A DNA stretch of 45,807 nucleotides, from positions 1 to 45,807 of the forward strand of contig WRKV01000005.1 of NCBI GenBank assembly GCA_009777915.1, read 5' to 3'. The notes below the pieces were generated by a model. That model ran no database searches. It was not told the DNA's origin and was given only the letters and a program-made list of their open reading frames with translations. Positions 1-9,436 of the stretch are shown in pieces; position 1 is the first letter of the stretch; the number at the start of each line of letters is the position of its first letter. Origin of the DNA: Bacteroidales bacterium (lineage in GTDB: Bacteria; Bacteroidota; Bacteroidia; Bacteroidales; P3). The translations under genes and the position numbers were made by a program.

Positions 1-3000
1 GCAACAACCACCGACACTCTCAGAGCAAATATGCCGGCAGTAGAAGACCTCGAATTTTCCTGCACCTACACCCTCGACGGTTGTAGCGTTACGGCAACAG
101 CCCAAATCGAAAACTCACAATGTACACCACCAACCATGCCGGGAGGATTCACAGCAGACCTCGCGGCAATTTGCTTAGGCGATTCAACCATACTCCGCCT
201 TAGCAGTGGAGTACGAAACCAAGGAGAATGGGTGCTATACGCAGGAGGATGCGGAGACGGAACTCCGATCGCAAGATCCCACGAGAACCTTATAGGGAAC
301 GTAACTTTTACCGTAAAACCTACCCAAACCACAGAGTATTTTATTAGAGGCGAAGGCTGCGGAACAAACACCAGCTGCCAACAACTGACCATAACCGTGA
401 ACCCGTTGCCCAACGTGATTCAAGGTGAGAACGAGGTATGTGTCGGTGCCACCGCTACCGTTATCAACCTAACTCCGGGTGGAACATGGGAAGTAGGCGT
501 TTCAGGACATCTCGCCGTAGACGATCCGGCAGTGGGAACCGTCAGAGGTGTGATGGCAGGAACCGGTACTATATATTATGTACTCCCAACAGGATGCCGC
601 CGCGAAGGACAAATTACCGTGAAAGAGACGCCCGCAGCTATCGTTGGCGATACCAACCTTTGTGTGGGTAGCACCAGAATTTTTACATCTGCAACCCCTG
701 ACGGCATTTGGACTTCATCAGCATCACTTGTGGCAAGCCTAACCTCGCACACATCGGGAGAACTCACCGCAAACACCATCGGCACCACTGAGCTACGCTA
801 TACCCACTCGCTAACCGGTTGCGATATCATGAAAACCGTCAGAGTATGGCAGCAACCCATCAGCACAACAGGCGACCGCTCGGTATGCCGTGGGGAATCC
901 ATTCAACTCACCAACAACACAGTGCCAACAGGCGATGACGTCGGCGTATGGTCGATACAGTCAGGTGGTTCAGCAGCAACCATTTCAGCAACAGGCTTGC
1001 TAACCGCAAACTCCGGAACCAGCTCTGCAACGGTCATCGTGCAATACACCCTCGGACATTGCAGCGATACGTTCCGCGTTGATGTCAGACAGTTGCCGAA
1101 CCCTATCACAGGACCGACAACCCTCTGCGAGGAACAGGTGCAAACCTACACCAACACCGGAACATCAGGAACCTGGTCATCATCGAACACGGCAATCGCA
1201 ACCGTGAATGCCACTTCAGGTGAACTTACCGCTGTGTCAGCCGGAACGTTTGACCTGATCTTTACCTCGCCGTACGGATGTACCACACAATTAGCTATCA
1301 CCGTCAACCCATTGCCCGCCCCCATTGATGGTCCCAACGCTGTGGGCGTAGGCGGAACCATAACTCTCTCAACCACATCAACTGCCGGAGTATGGTCGTC
1401 GCTCAACCCAACCATCGCCTCAGTAGGTGCTTCCAACGGAGTGGTAACCGGTCTATCACAGGGAACGGCAGAAATCAGATATATGTACCCAACAACAGGT
1501 TGCTACAGAATCCACGAAGTTACCGTAAGTTCGTGTGATGTGATCACCTTGACCTCCGCAGCAGGCACTAATATACAAAATAATATCTGTAACGGATCAC
1601 CGATGACCTCCATCATCTACGAACTTAGCAACGGAGTTGCTACGACAACCCAAATTGCATGGTATAGAGACGACGGTACGCCCATGATCAGTCCGCCAAT
1701 GCCGGCAGGCATAAGCTACAACGGTACCACACACACCATCTCAGGATCGCCCACAGCGGTAGGCACATTTGAATACGTCATCACATCGACAGACCACGGA
1801 CCCGGCTGCGACCCTGTTACGGCAAGCGGTGAGATAACCGTGCACCCGCCTGTGTTAGCAGGAACTATTGCAGCAAGCCATAGCATTTGCGACGGAGATG
1901 ACCCGGAAGCGTTCACATCAACAGCAGCAGGCAGTGGAGGATCCCCAACATCCGAATACAGATGGCAGTTTTCGAACAACCAAACCGATTGGTTCGACCG
2001 ATCAGGAAGCAACTCAGTAACCTTCGACGATGCAACCACCCTCAACGTGGTTGATGGTAACCCTACACCATATTATTATAGGAGAGCATTCATAAACAGT
2101 TGCTCAACGGCTTACTCTAACATCTTGACGGTTACTGTGAACCCGGCTCCCGCAATACCTACAGCCGATGTTACACCCAACTCGGCGTGCTCGGGAGATC
2201 CCAACGGTATCATAGAAATCACAGCTCCAACAGGATCAGGCTATACCTATGCTATCGCCGGTAGTGATGGCGTTAGGAGTGCATTCCAAACTTCGCCTAT
2301 ATTCAATGGCAGAAGTTCGAGTGCCTATACTGTAACCGTGAGAAACATCCATGGTTGCGAAAGCACCCAAAGTTTCACCGTGGGCAGCAGTTCCGGTGCA
2401 CCGGTGATCACAGGTTTTAACGTTACACCTAACGACAGTATATGCAGCTCGGCATTGGCAACCACAACCGTAACCCTCACACCGCAATTCGACAAGGACG
2501 GCGGCGTTACATACTCCTATCTTTGGAATACAGGTGACGGCACCTCAACCATTGGAACCGCCGAAACCCTAACCAGAATCGGAGGAACCATCTCAGAAAC
2601 AACAACCTACCAAGTAACCGTGACCAACACGACTAACGGCTGTGATGCCAAAGGTAGTACAATCATCCACGTGATAGATCCGATTACCATCTCCGGTATC
2701 ACCGTATCGAAAGATACCATCTGTATCAACCAAACTGCACCTACTATTACGGTAACACCAAGCACATTGACAGGAGTAACCTACCAATGGCAAAGCTCGA
2801 CAACCGGAATCGGTGGCTACACCAATATCGCGGACAATGCGACAGCACAAATCTATACCGTGCCAAACGCCGCTGTGTCCGACTTGTGGTACAGATGTAT
2901 CGTTACCACCACTGCCGGCATTTGCCCATCGGTAACAAGCGATTCCGTACATGTGGGAGTGTTACCTATACCGGGTTTGCCAACAGTTACAGAGAACCCT

Positions 3001-6000
3001 GTACACGTTTGTGCTATAACAGGAACAGCTGACTTGGTGGCAACCACCAACGAGGCAGGATGCTGCATTCGTTGGTACGACAACAATGGCTTGCTTCAAG
3101 CCCAAACGAACTCCGGCGAAACGTTTACAACAGCCACATTCAGTGCTCCGAACTCGGTAACCTACCGTGCATACGCCGATAACGGAACCTGCTATTCGGC
3201 AGATTTTGTGGAGGTAGTAGCAACCATGCACCTGCCGCATATCCTCACACACGCAAGCGGAGATACAAACCTCGCTACGGCTTGTATTAACCAACCTTTT
3301 AGCGAAATCCACTACAACATCGGTGGAGGTGCTGCAAGTGCATCCATCGCTTGGACACCCCAAGGAACTACCACCGGACAACCAACAGGCATGAACCTCG
3401 AGGTGAACGGACAAGATGTTATCATAAAAGGTACACCTACCGTTGCCGGAACATGGAATTTCGAAATTACAACAACTCCATTTTCAGGAAACGAATGCCC
3501 AGTATTGAAACTAACCGGCAGACTAACCGTGTATCCAACCCCTGCTACACCTACGGCAAACATAACGCCTAACTCAGCTTGTGCAGGTGGTGCACCTGAC
3601 GGTAAAATTACCATCACAGCACCTTTGGGTACAGGCTTTGAATACTCTATCAACGGTGGTACAACATGGCAAACCACGCTCGAATTCGCAGGGCTGAACA
3701 CTGCCGACTACACCGTGATCGCCAAAAACCCGGAAGGTTGCCAAAGTAGTGCAACGTTCTCCGTACCGGGAAGTTCCGGTACTCCGGTTATCACAGGCAT
3801 CAGTATCGTAACAAACCCAACCGTTAACCCTGCCAACAACCTTTGCAGATCCGTGTTAAGCACCACAGAAGTAACCCTGACCCCACAATTCAACAAAGGT
3901 ACAGGCAACTACACCTATGTATGGTCTCCGGGAAGTGCTACCACAGAAGCACTCGTCTTACCCGTGAATAGCATCACAGGAACTACAACCTACACTGTAA
4001 CCATCACCAATACGGATAATCTCTGCTCAAGCAACAAAGACACCACCATTCAGGTGACAGAGCCTATTACAGCCAGCATTGCCACAACAACGCCGGAAAT
4101 CTGCGTTGGTGGAACAGCTCCGGTGATCAACCTAACGGCAAGCACCTCCACAGGAGTTAGCTATCTGTGGCAACGCACGACAAGCGACACCGAACTCGAA
4201 ACCGGCTCGTACCAAAACGTTGGCGGAGACGCAACCACCCAAAACTACACTGTGCCTAACACCCCGGCATCAGACCGTTGGTATCGTTGCACCATCACCA
4301 CAACCGACGGCATCTGTCCGCCGGTGGTGACGAATGCTGTGCAGGTGAAAGTGGTTGCCGCACCGGCTCAGCCCGTTAGAGATGACGGCTCCATCACTGC
4401 ACTTTGTCGCAATGAATCACATGCCTTTGAGGTTCAAGCAGTTACAGGTGTAACCTTTAACTGGACAGCACCGGCAAATTGGACAGCAACAACCGGAACA
4501 GGTACAAGCTTTACAACCGCTCCCGGAACAGGTGCTGCGAGTGGCAATATCGTTGTAACACCGACCAATTCCACCGGATGTACAGGAACTCCGCTAACCA
4601 TATTTGTGACGGTTAACGAACTCCCCGCTATACCTAATCGTACCGATGGATCCCCCAGTGCACTTTGTCGCGGTACAACACATACTTTTGCCGTGAGCTC
4701 CGTTTCGAATGTGAGTTTCGCATGGACGGCTCCGGACAACAACTGGACGCCTGAAACATTCTCAGGATTGGGTTTCCAAACTACACCCGGAACAGGTGCT
4801 ACCAGCGGCAATATCACCGTGACACCAACCAATACAACCACCAACTGTGTAGGACCGGCACTCAACATAGCCATTACCGTTAACGACATTCCTTCTATGC
4901 CTGTTCGCAACGATGGCACCATCAGTGCACTTTGCCCCGGTATAGCACATACCTTTAGTGTGACTACGGAATCAGGCGTAGGCTACGCATGGACGGCTCC
5001 GACAGGCTGGACATTAACCACCGGCGGACCGGCTGCAAATTTCTCAACCGCTCCCGGATCGAGTGCCGTAGCAGGCAATATCACCGTTACGCCGTCGTAT
5101 AGCAACGGCTGCGAAGGACCAAAACTCGAATTCGCCATAGGCATTCACACACCTCCGGCTATCCCGGTTCGCACCGGAACCACCGATGTAATTATTTGTC
5201 GCAACCTTCCGCACACTTTCAGCGTGATTCAAGAAACAGGCGTAACATACGAATGGATAGCACCGGATGCTAACTGGACGCCGTATTCAGTATCTACAGT
5301 AACGTTCTCAACCACACCGGGAGCAACGGCAGACAACGGCAATGTTACTGTTACCCCAACTTCCGCAGAAGGTTGTGTTGGAAGCCCGCTCGAAATACCG
5401 ATAACCATCGCTGCACCTCTCACTTTCACCATCCACCCCGACAACCACGATCTGGTTGTGCCCGTAGGTGTGGATTTCTGCCCCGATACCCTCTTTGTAG
5501 CCGCAACAGCAGGCATATTGCCAATAACCTTCGAATGGTACTTCACAGATGCCAATAACTATACCTCCAACGTAACAGCATTCACAACCGGAGTACAGTC
5601 TACACAGACCACTTCGAAAATTACCATTCCTAACAATGTGTTGGGCGAAAGATACTACCACGTGAAAGCAAGCAACGCCTGCCAATCCAACGTGCAGTCG
5701 AATATCAGCGGACTTAGAGAAGTGGCAGAGGATAAACTGCCCGCAAGCGAATGCAATTTCATTTCAGGTACAGACAATGCTAACATCGTGACGGCTGAAT
5801 TCGCCACCGGTACGCCAACTACCATTCCGGCTCGTGGAAACATAGCAGCACAAATCTGGTCGGATTTTGTAATCTCGCCACAATGCAACAAAACAAGCTA
5901 TAATGGTGGATCAGCACCTACCTTTAATGTGGATTGCAAAAGAAATGAGACACTTACCACTTTCCCAGGAGATTATTTCTCGTGGTGTGCGGTGATGAAA

Positions 6001-6378
6001 TATGCCCATATCCTTTGTCCTGCACCTTGGCGCGTGCCAAGCAAACAAGACTTTATCCACCTCGATATCCTTTTGGGTGGACAAGGTGTACAAGATAGTC
6101 GCAATCCATCTGATCAGGTGATCAGCGGACAAGCCTACACGAGTGGTTCAAATAATAACAACAACTCTGGCACCCACAATCCTCGTGGCGGAAGTTGGCA
6201 AGGTTCTCGATTTACAGCCAATGCGTCGGTGCTCACGGTGGCAAATTCAAACTACTGGTCGTCGACCGACGGTAATACACAAGGAGCATACACCCTGTAT
6301 TACGGAGGGAACCTCATCAGTCCGCAACCAACCAGCAATAAAGGCAGCGGTTTTGCCGTGCGTTGTGTGAAGGATTAA
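1..6378 (+). CDS. Giant Ig-repeat surface protein with C-terminal FISUMP domain (5' partial)
   Basis: The reading frame is open from base 1, so the Met at base 31 is probably internal and the true start lies upstream. More than 2,100 residues are visible. They are Ser/Thr/Pro/Gly-rich beta-sandwich modules of about 75-100 residues, most carrying one Cys pair: five Big2-like modules (about nt 400-1530), a mixed block partly repeated later (about 1531-2970 and 3226-4365), and four tandem PKD-like repeats around a FxWTAP motif (about 4366-5410). From about nt 5750 comes a FISUMP-type domain with the family motifs FSWCAVMK, PWRVPS, DFIHLDILLGG, NYWSS and a final RCVKD. The likely role is a cell-surface adhesin or structural protein; the ligand is unknown. 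No separate type IX secretion C-terminal domain was recognised. GC content is visibly higher than in the next operon, which fits either repeat-protein codon bias or transfer. Confidence 0.85.
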   Translation, partial: ATTTDTLRANMPAVEDLEFSCTYTLDGCSVTATAQIENSQCTPPTMPGGFTADLAAICLGDSTILRLSSGVRNQGEWVLYAGGCGDGTPIARSHENLIGNVTFTVKPTQTTEYFIRGEGCGTNTSCQQLTITVNPLPNVIQGENEVCVGATATVINLTPGGTWEVGVSGHLAVDDPAVGTVRGVMAGTGTIYYVLPTGCRREGQITVKETPAAIVGDTNLCVGSTRIFTSATPDGIWTSSASLVASLTSHTSGELTANTIGTTELRYTHSLTGCDIMKTVRVWQQPISTTGDRSVCRGESIQLTNNTVPTGDDVGVWSIQSGGSAATISATGLLTANSGTSSATVIVQYTLGHCSDTFRVDVRQLPNPITGPTTLCEEQVQTYTNTGTSGTWSSSNTAIATVNATSGELTAVSAGTFDLIFTSPYGCTTQLAITVNPLPAPIDGPNAVGVGGTITLSTTSTAGVWSSLNPTIASVGASNGVVTGLSQGTAEIRYMYPTTGCYRIHEVTVSSCDVITLTSAAGTNIQNNICNGSPMTSIIYELSNGVATTTQIAWYRDDGTPMISPPMPAGISYNGTTHTISGSPTAVGTFEYVITSTDHGPGCDPVTASGEITVHPPVLAGTIAASHSICDGDDPEAFTSTAAGSGGSPTSEYRWQFSNNQTDWFDRSGSNSVTFDDATTLNVVDGNPTPYYYRRAFINSCSTAYSNILTVTVNPAPAIPTADVTPNSACSGDPNGIIEITAPTGSGYTYAIAGSDGVRSAFQTSPIFNGRSSSAYTVTVRNIHGCESTQSFTVGSSSGAPVITGFNVTPNDSICSSALATTTVTLTPQFDKDGGVTYSYLWNTGDGTSTIGTAETLTRIGGTISETTTYQVTVTNTTNGCDAKGSTIIHVIDPITISGITVSKDTICINQTAPTITVTPSTLTGVTYQWQSSTTGIGGYTNIADNATAQIYTVPNAAVSDLWYRCIVTTTAGICPSVTSDSVHVGVLPIPGLPTVTENPVHVCAITGTADLVATTNEAGCCIRWYDNNGLLQAQTNSGETFTTATFSAPNSVTYRAYADNGTCYSADFVEVVATMHLPHILTHASGDTNLATACINQPFSEIHYNIGGGAASASIAWTPQGTTTGQPTGMNLEVNGQDVIIKGTPTVAGTWNFEITTTPFSGNECPVLKLTGRLTVYPTPATPTANITPNSACAGGAPDGKITITAPLGTGFEYSINGGTTWQTTLEFAGLNTADYTVIAKNPEGCQSSATFSVPGSSGTPVITGISIVTNPTVNPANNLCRSVLSTTEVTLTPQFNKGTGNYTYVWSPGSATTEALVLPVNSITGTTTYTVTITNTDNLCSSNKDTTIQVTEPITASIATTTPEICVGGTAPVINLTASTSTGVSYLWQRTTSDTELETGSYQNVGGDATTQNYTVPNTPASDRWYRCTITTTDGICPPVVTNAVQVKVVAAPAQPVRDDGSITALCRNESHAFEVQAVTGVTFNWTAPANWTATTGTGTSFTTAPGTGAASGNIVVTPTNSTGCTGTPLTIFVTVNELPAIPNRTDGSPSALCRGTTHTFAVSSVSNVSFAWTAPDNNWTPETFSGLGFQTTPGTGATSGNITVTPTNTTTNCVGPALNIAITVNDIPSMPVRNDGTISALCPGIAHTFSVTTESGVGYAWTAPTGWTLTTGGPAANFSTAPGSSAVAGNITVTPSYSNGCEGPKLEFAIGIHTPPAIPVRTGTTDVIICRNLPHTFSVIQETGVTYEWIAPDANWTPYSVSTVTFSTTPGATADNGNVTVTPTSAEGCVGSPLEIPITIAAPLTFTIHPDNHDLVVPVGVDFCPDTLFVAATAGILPITFEWYFTDANNYTSNVTAFTTGVQSTQTTSKITIPNNVLGERYYHVKASNACQSNVQSNISGLREVAEDKLPASECNFISGTDNANIVTAEFATGTPTTIPARGNIAAQIWSDFVISPQCNKTSYNGGSAPTFNVDCKRNETLTTFPGDYFSWCAVMKYAHILCPAPWRVPSKQDFIHLDILLGGQGVQDSRNPSDQVISGQAYTSGSNNNNNSGTHNPRGGSWQGSRFTANASVLTVANSNYWSSTDGNTQGAYTLYYGGNLISPQPTSNKGSGFAVRCVKD

Positions 6379-6401
6379 TGAATAACAAAATCGTAAATCG
6401 T

Positions 6402-6440
6402 AAAAAAAAAATGAAATGCTTTGCATTTCATTTTTTTTTT
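6402..6440 (+). terminator. Hairpin with A/T flanks, terminator-like, part of a promoter cassette
   Basis: ATGAAATGC pairs with GCATTTCAT around a TTT loop, flanked by an A-run and a run of ten T. It can terminate the adhesin transcript. It directly abuts the next -7 box and is almost identical to hairpins at 37338, 40186, 41180 and 42505. Confidence 0.8.
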
Positions 6441-6441
6441 G

Positions 6442-6450
6442 TATCTTTGC
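6442..6450 (+). promoter_or_regulatory. Bacteroidota promoter -7 box for the polysaccharide operon
   Basis: TATCTTTGC matches the TAnnTTTG consensus of the Bacteroidota primary sigma factor. It lies 24 nt before the ATG of the PAP2 gene. The T-run of the preceding hairpin occupies the upstream promoter region. Confidence 0.8.
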
Positions 6451-6474
6451 AGTCGAGAATGTAATTAAAAAACA

Positions 6475-7179
6475 ATGAAAGAATTTGTAGAAAACCTGCT
6501 CCCTTACGAGCGCAACTTGTTTTTTTTACTCAATGGTAGCGATTCTGTTTTTTTGGATAGTTTTATGCGTATCATAAGTACAACTCAAACGTGGCTCCCG
6601 CTTTATCTGCTTGTTTTGTTTTTAGTTTTTTACAAAACAACTTCGATAAAACAGTCCATATTTATTACCTTTTTCTTTATTTTAATGGTTACGCTGTGCG
6701 ATCAATTTTCGTCGGGATTAATAAAACCTATTTTCGAACGCCTTCGTCCCGGACATCATCCTGATTTTAAGGAGTTTGTGCAACTTGTAAATGGTCGTCG
6801 TGGAGGTACTTACAGTTTTATTTCAGGACATGCAACCAACAGTTTCGGATTTGCAGTATTACTTTCGCTGGTATTTCGACATCGAATGATAACGATTATT
6901 GCACTGATTTGGGCTACATTCATTGCTTATTCGCGGGTTTATCTCGGTATGCATTTTATTTCCGATATTATTGGCGGAATGATTTCAGGAACATTGATTT
7001 CATTGATTTTGTATTATTTCGTGCTTATTCCTTTGCGAAAAAGGATATTCAAGATACAAGATTCCGAAAAAACACAACTGTTTTCCAAACAACACGGCAA
7101 GATGATGTGGATAGGTTTTGCAGTATATTTTGTTGCCGTAATTTTTTACAGTCAAATTATAGTATTTTTCAATTCATAA
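6475..7179 (+). CDS. PAP2-family membrane phosphatase
   Basis: The 234-residue protein has several hydrophobic segments and the three PAP2 (type 2 phosphatidic acid phosphatase) signatures in order: KPIFERLRP at about residue 84, SGHATNS at about 118 and SRVYLGMHFISD at about 153. The catalytic His residues of the last two motifs are present. Such enzymes dephosphorylate lipid phosphates or undecaprenyl pyrophosphate at the membrane. As first gene of a polysaccharide operon, it could recycle the undecaprenyl carrier or remove a lipid A phosphate; the sequence cannot separate these roles. Only 4 nt separate its stop from the next ATG, so co-transcription is very likely. Confidence 0.9.
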   Translation: MKEFVENLLPYERNLFFLLNGSDSVFLDSFMRIISTTQTWLPLYLLVLFLVFYKTTSIKQSIFITFFFILMVTLCDQFSSGLIKPIFERLRPGHHPDFKEFVQLVNGRRGGTYSFISGHATNSFGFAVLLSLVFRHRMITIIALIWATFIAYSRVYLGMHFISDIIGGMISGTLISLILYYFVLIPLRKRIFKIQDSEKTQLFSKQHGKMMWIGFAVYFVAVIFYSQIIVFFNS

Positions 7180-7183
7180 AAAT

Positions 7184-8653
7184 ATGACAATTCGATTTCC
7201 ACATATTGTGTTATTTTTTGCCATTTTGCTTGGCGGAATTATTTATGCACTTCACCTGCAAGGCTTGGTAACCGCAGCAAACGAAGTGTATGCACGATTT
7301 TTGGCATTGGGTGTATTCGTTGCAAGTTTTTTGCTCATCGCTTGGCAAAAAGCAAAAAATCATCGCTTTTCGTGGGGGGATTTTTACAAGAATGAGACGT
7401 CGATTATCGTCAGTTTGACCTTGCTTTTGGTAACTTCCTTTCTTGCACGAGAAATGGGATACTATGCTGTAACATTTTTTGTCGTAGCGGCGTTAGTTCA
7501 TTTTCTTTACACGCACAAATTTTATCCGCCACCCAAAGTTTTTTACTTCGTGTTTTTGTATGCCCTACTTATGTTTTTGGGTACTATAGGCACCCCAAAG
7601 GGCTTTGGCTTTCCGGATCGTACCCTTTCATTTTACGTGCTACCATTGTCGCTATGTTTTTTTCGTTTATCGAAAGAAACGTTGTTGAAAATTGGGGAAG
7701 TTTTTTTTAAGATGACTATTGTTTTTCTCACTGTATGTGTGCTATATTGGTGGTACAATTTTTTGCATTTAGATGCGGATTTTCTGCCGTGGATCTCAGG
7801 AAAAACGGGCTATATAACCGAGATGCCCCGAAGTATTATGGGCAGTCAATCCGGAGAGAGCGTTAGCAATCCTGTGCATCTTCCAGCCTATTTTTTTATT
7901 TCCTTATGGTCGTACTACAACCATCCGAGTTTCATTGCATTTGTTTTGCTTTGCGGACTTATTGTCGGCTTTTATCTGTATTCCCAAAAGTGCATTGCAA
8001 CATTAGAATTGGCATTGTGCATCGCACTTTGCTTTTTTGTGGTGTTTTTGCTGCAAAGCCGTGTTGGTATCGTGAGCGTTTCGCTTATTACCGCAATCTC
8101 CATATTGTATTTTTTATTCAAAAAAAGCAGGCGACTTGCTCTCTTAGTTGGGCTTTTCCTTATAGTTATCGGCGCATTTTTTTATTCGCATAGAGATAAA
8201 GTGGAGTTCATATTTATTGGCGACCCCATTCGAACGTCATACAGTCAGATAGCTGTAAGTTATATAAAAGAAAATTTTTGGTGGGGAAGCGGGTATAATA
8301 ATCAGCAACAAGTGTTGGAGCAGCAAGCCGAAAAGATGATAGAAACATTAGCATATCCTGTGTATCCGCCAATATATTTTGTACACAACCAGTTTCTTGA
8401 CGATATGGTGCAGTACGGTATTTGGGGGCTGATAGCACTGTTGCTTGTGCTTGGTGCAATAGCCTGTTATGCTATAAAAAATCGCAGCTACCTGTTGCTG
8501 ATGCTGCTATGTTCTACAGTTATACTTATGTGGATAGATGCACCTTTTTACAAGCAGATTGGTATTATGCGCTGCATAACGTTTTTAGTGTTTTTTGTAG
8601 CAATAGTTGAGAGTACAAAAGATAAATCTAAAATTGTAAATATAGAATCGTAA
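7184..8653 (+). CDS. O-antigen polymerase/ligase-like membrane protein (Wzy/WaaL type)
   Basis: The 489-residue protein is very hydrophobic, with roughly 11-13 predicted membrane segments and one long outside loop in the C-terminal half. That loop carries YIKENFWWGSGYNN and HNQFLDDMVQYGIWGL, which resemble the conserved His-containing region of the Wzy_C (O-antigen ligase) family. The proposed role is polymerising glycan repeat units or ligating them to an acceptor in the periplasm. Polymerases and ligases cannot be told apart by inspection. It lies between a PAP2 phosphatase and glycosyltransferases, and its stop codon touches the ATG of the next gene, so the genes form an operon. Confidence 0.8.
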   Translation: MTIRFPHIVLFFAILLGGIIYALHLQGLVTAANEVYARFLALGVFVASFLLIAWQKAKNHRFSWGDFYKNETSIIVSLTLLLVTSFLAREMGYYAVTFFVVAALVHFLYTHKFYPPPKVFYFVFLYALLMFLGTIGTPKGFGFPDRTLSFYVLPLSLCFFRLSKETLLKIGEVFFKMTIVFLTVCVLYWWYNFLHLDADFLPWISGKTGYITEMPRSIMGSQSGESVSNPVHLPAYFFISLWSYYNHPSFIAFVLLCGLIVGFYLYSQKCIATLELALCIALCFFVVFLLQSRVGIVSVSLITAISILYFLFKKSRRLALLVGLFLIVIGAFFYSHRDKVEFIFIGDPIRTSYSQIAVSYIKENFWWGSGYNNQQQVLEQQAEKMIETLAYPVYPPIYFVHNQFLDDMVQYGIWGLIALLLVLGAIACYAIKNRSYLLLMLLCSTVILMWIDAPFYKQIGIMRCITFLVFFVAIVESTKDKSKIVNIES

Positions 8654-9436
8654 ATGGCAAAGCCACAAGTCATAGTATCCTTAACCTCGTTTCCGGCAGC
8701 AATACGCTACGCAACAAGTGCCGTGCAGTCTCTTTTGGAAGGCACTGTGCTACCCGATAAACTTGTGCTTTATCTTACGTTTTCACAATTCAAAAACGGC
8801 GAAATACCACAGGAGTTAAAAGATTTGTCGGCAAAACATCCGGTGTTTGAAATCCGAAATTACGACGACGAGATTCGTTCATACCGCAAACTAATTCCGG
8901 CATTGAAAGATTTTCCGGATGCCACCATTGTAACCGTTGACGATGATGTGTGGTATGATAAAAATATGTTGCGTGATTTATTGTGCTTACACAAACAAAT
9001 TCCCAACGTGATCATTGCACACCGTGCCAAACGCATAAAGTTGAATGTGCCATATCGCAAGTGGAAGAAATATCGTTGGTATAGTTTTTTGACAAAAAAG
9101 TTGAACGTTAGTTTCAGAAACATACAAACCGGCGTGGGCGGTGTGCTGTATCCGCCCCACTCGTTAAAGGCTGATATGCTTGATGCCACGCTATTCAAAG
9201 AGATTGCACCAACTACGGACGATATTTGGTTTTGGGCTGCGGCTGTGGCAAACGGTACGAAAATCGTGCCTTTTCCTTTTGGAATACACAACAAGCCTCG
9301 CGGTTTGCAAAAACCAAAAGAACTGTCGCTAAAAACTGTGAATTTCAAAACCGGAACAGACCTGAACCGCACAACACTTGAAAAAATTCTTAAAAAATAT
9401 CCAATAATTAAACAAAGATTTGAAGATGAAAACTAA
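8654..9436 (+). CDS. GT-A-type glycosyltransferase-like protein
   Basis: The 260-residue soluble protein starts with VIVSLTSFPAAI and has VTVDDDVWYD at about residue 92-101, which looks like the acidic metal/nucleotide-sugar site of a GT-A glycosyltransferase. A later TTDDIWFWAAAV stretch is typical of a family often annotated simply as glycosyltransferase in capsule and LPS clusters. The donor sugar cannot be predicted. The ATG follows the previous stop directly, and the end overlaps the next gene by 11 nt, indicating translational coupling. Confidence 0.7.
   Translation: MAKPQVIVSLTSFPAAIRYATSAVQSLLEGTVLPDKLVLYLTFSQFKNGEIPQELKDLSAKHPVFEIRNYDDEIRSYRKLIPALKDFPDATIVTVDDDVWYDKNMLRDLLCLHKQIPNVIIAHRAKRIKLNVPYRKWKKYRWYSFLTKKLNVSFRNIQTGVGGVLYPPHSLKADMLDATLFKEIAPTTDDIWFWAAAVANGTKIVPFPFGIHNKPRGLQKPKELSLKTVNFKTGTDLNRTTLEKILKKYPIIKQRFEDEN

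Noticed and set aside
31-33. ATG at 31 as the true start of the giant adhesin
   Set aside because: The frame is open upstream to base 1, and no signal peptide or ribosome site precedes this Met. The gene is treated as 5' partial.
4434-4922. Long minus-strand ORFs inside the adhesin (for example 162 residues)
   Set aside because: They are antisense shadows of a repeat-rich, GC-richer gene with biased codons. They have no recognisable domain, promoter or ribosome site.
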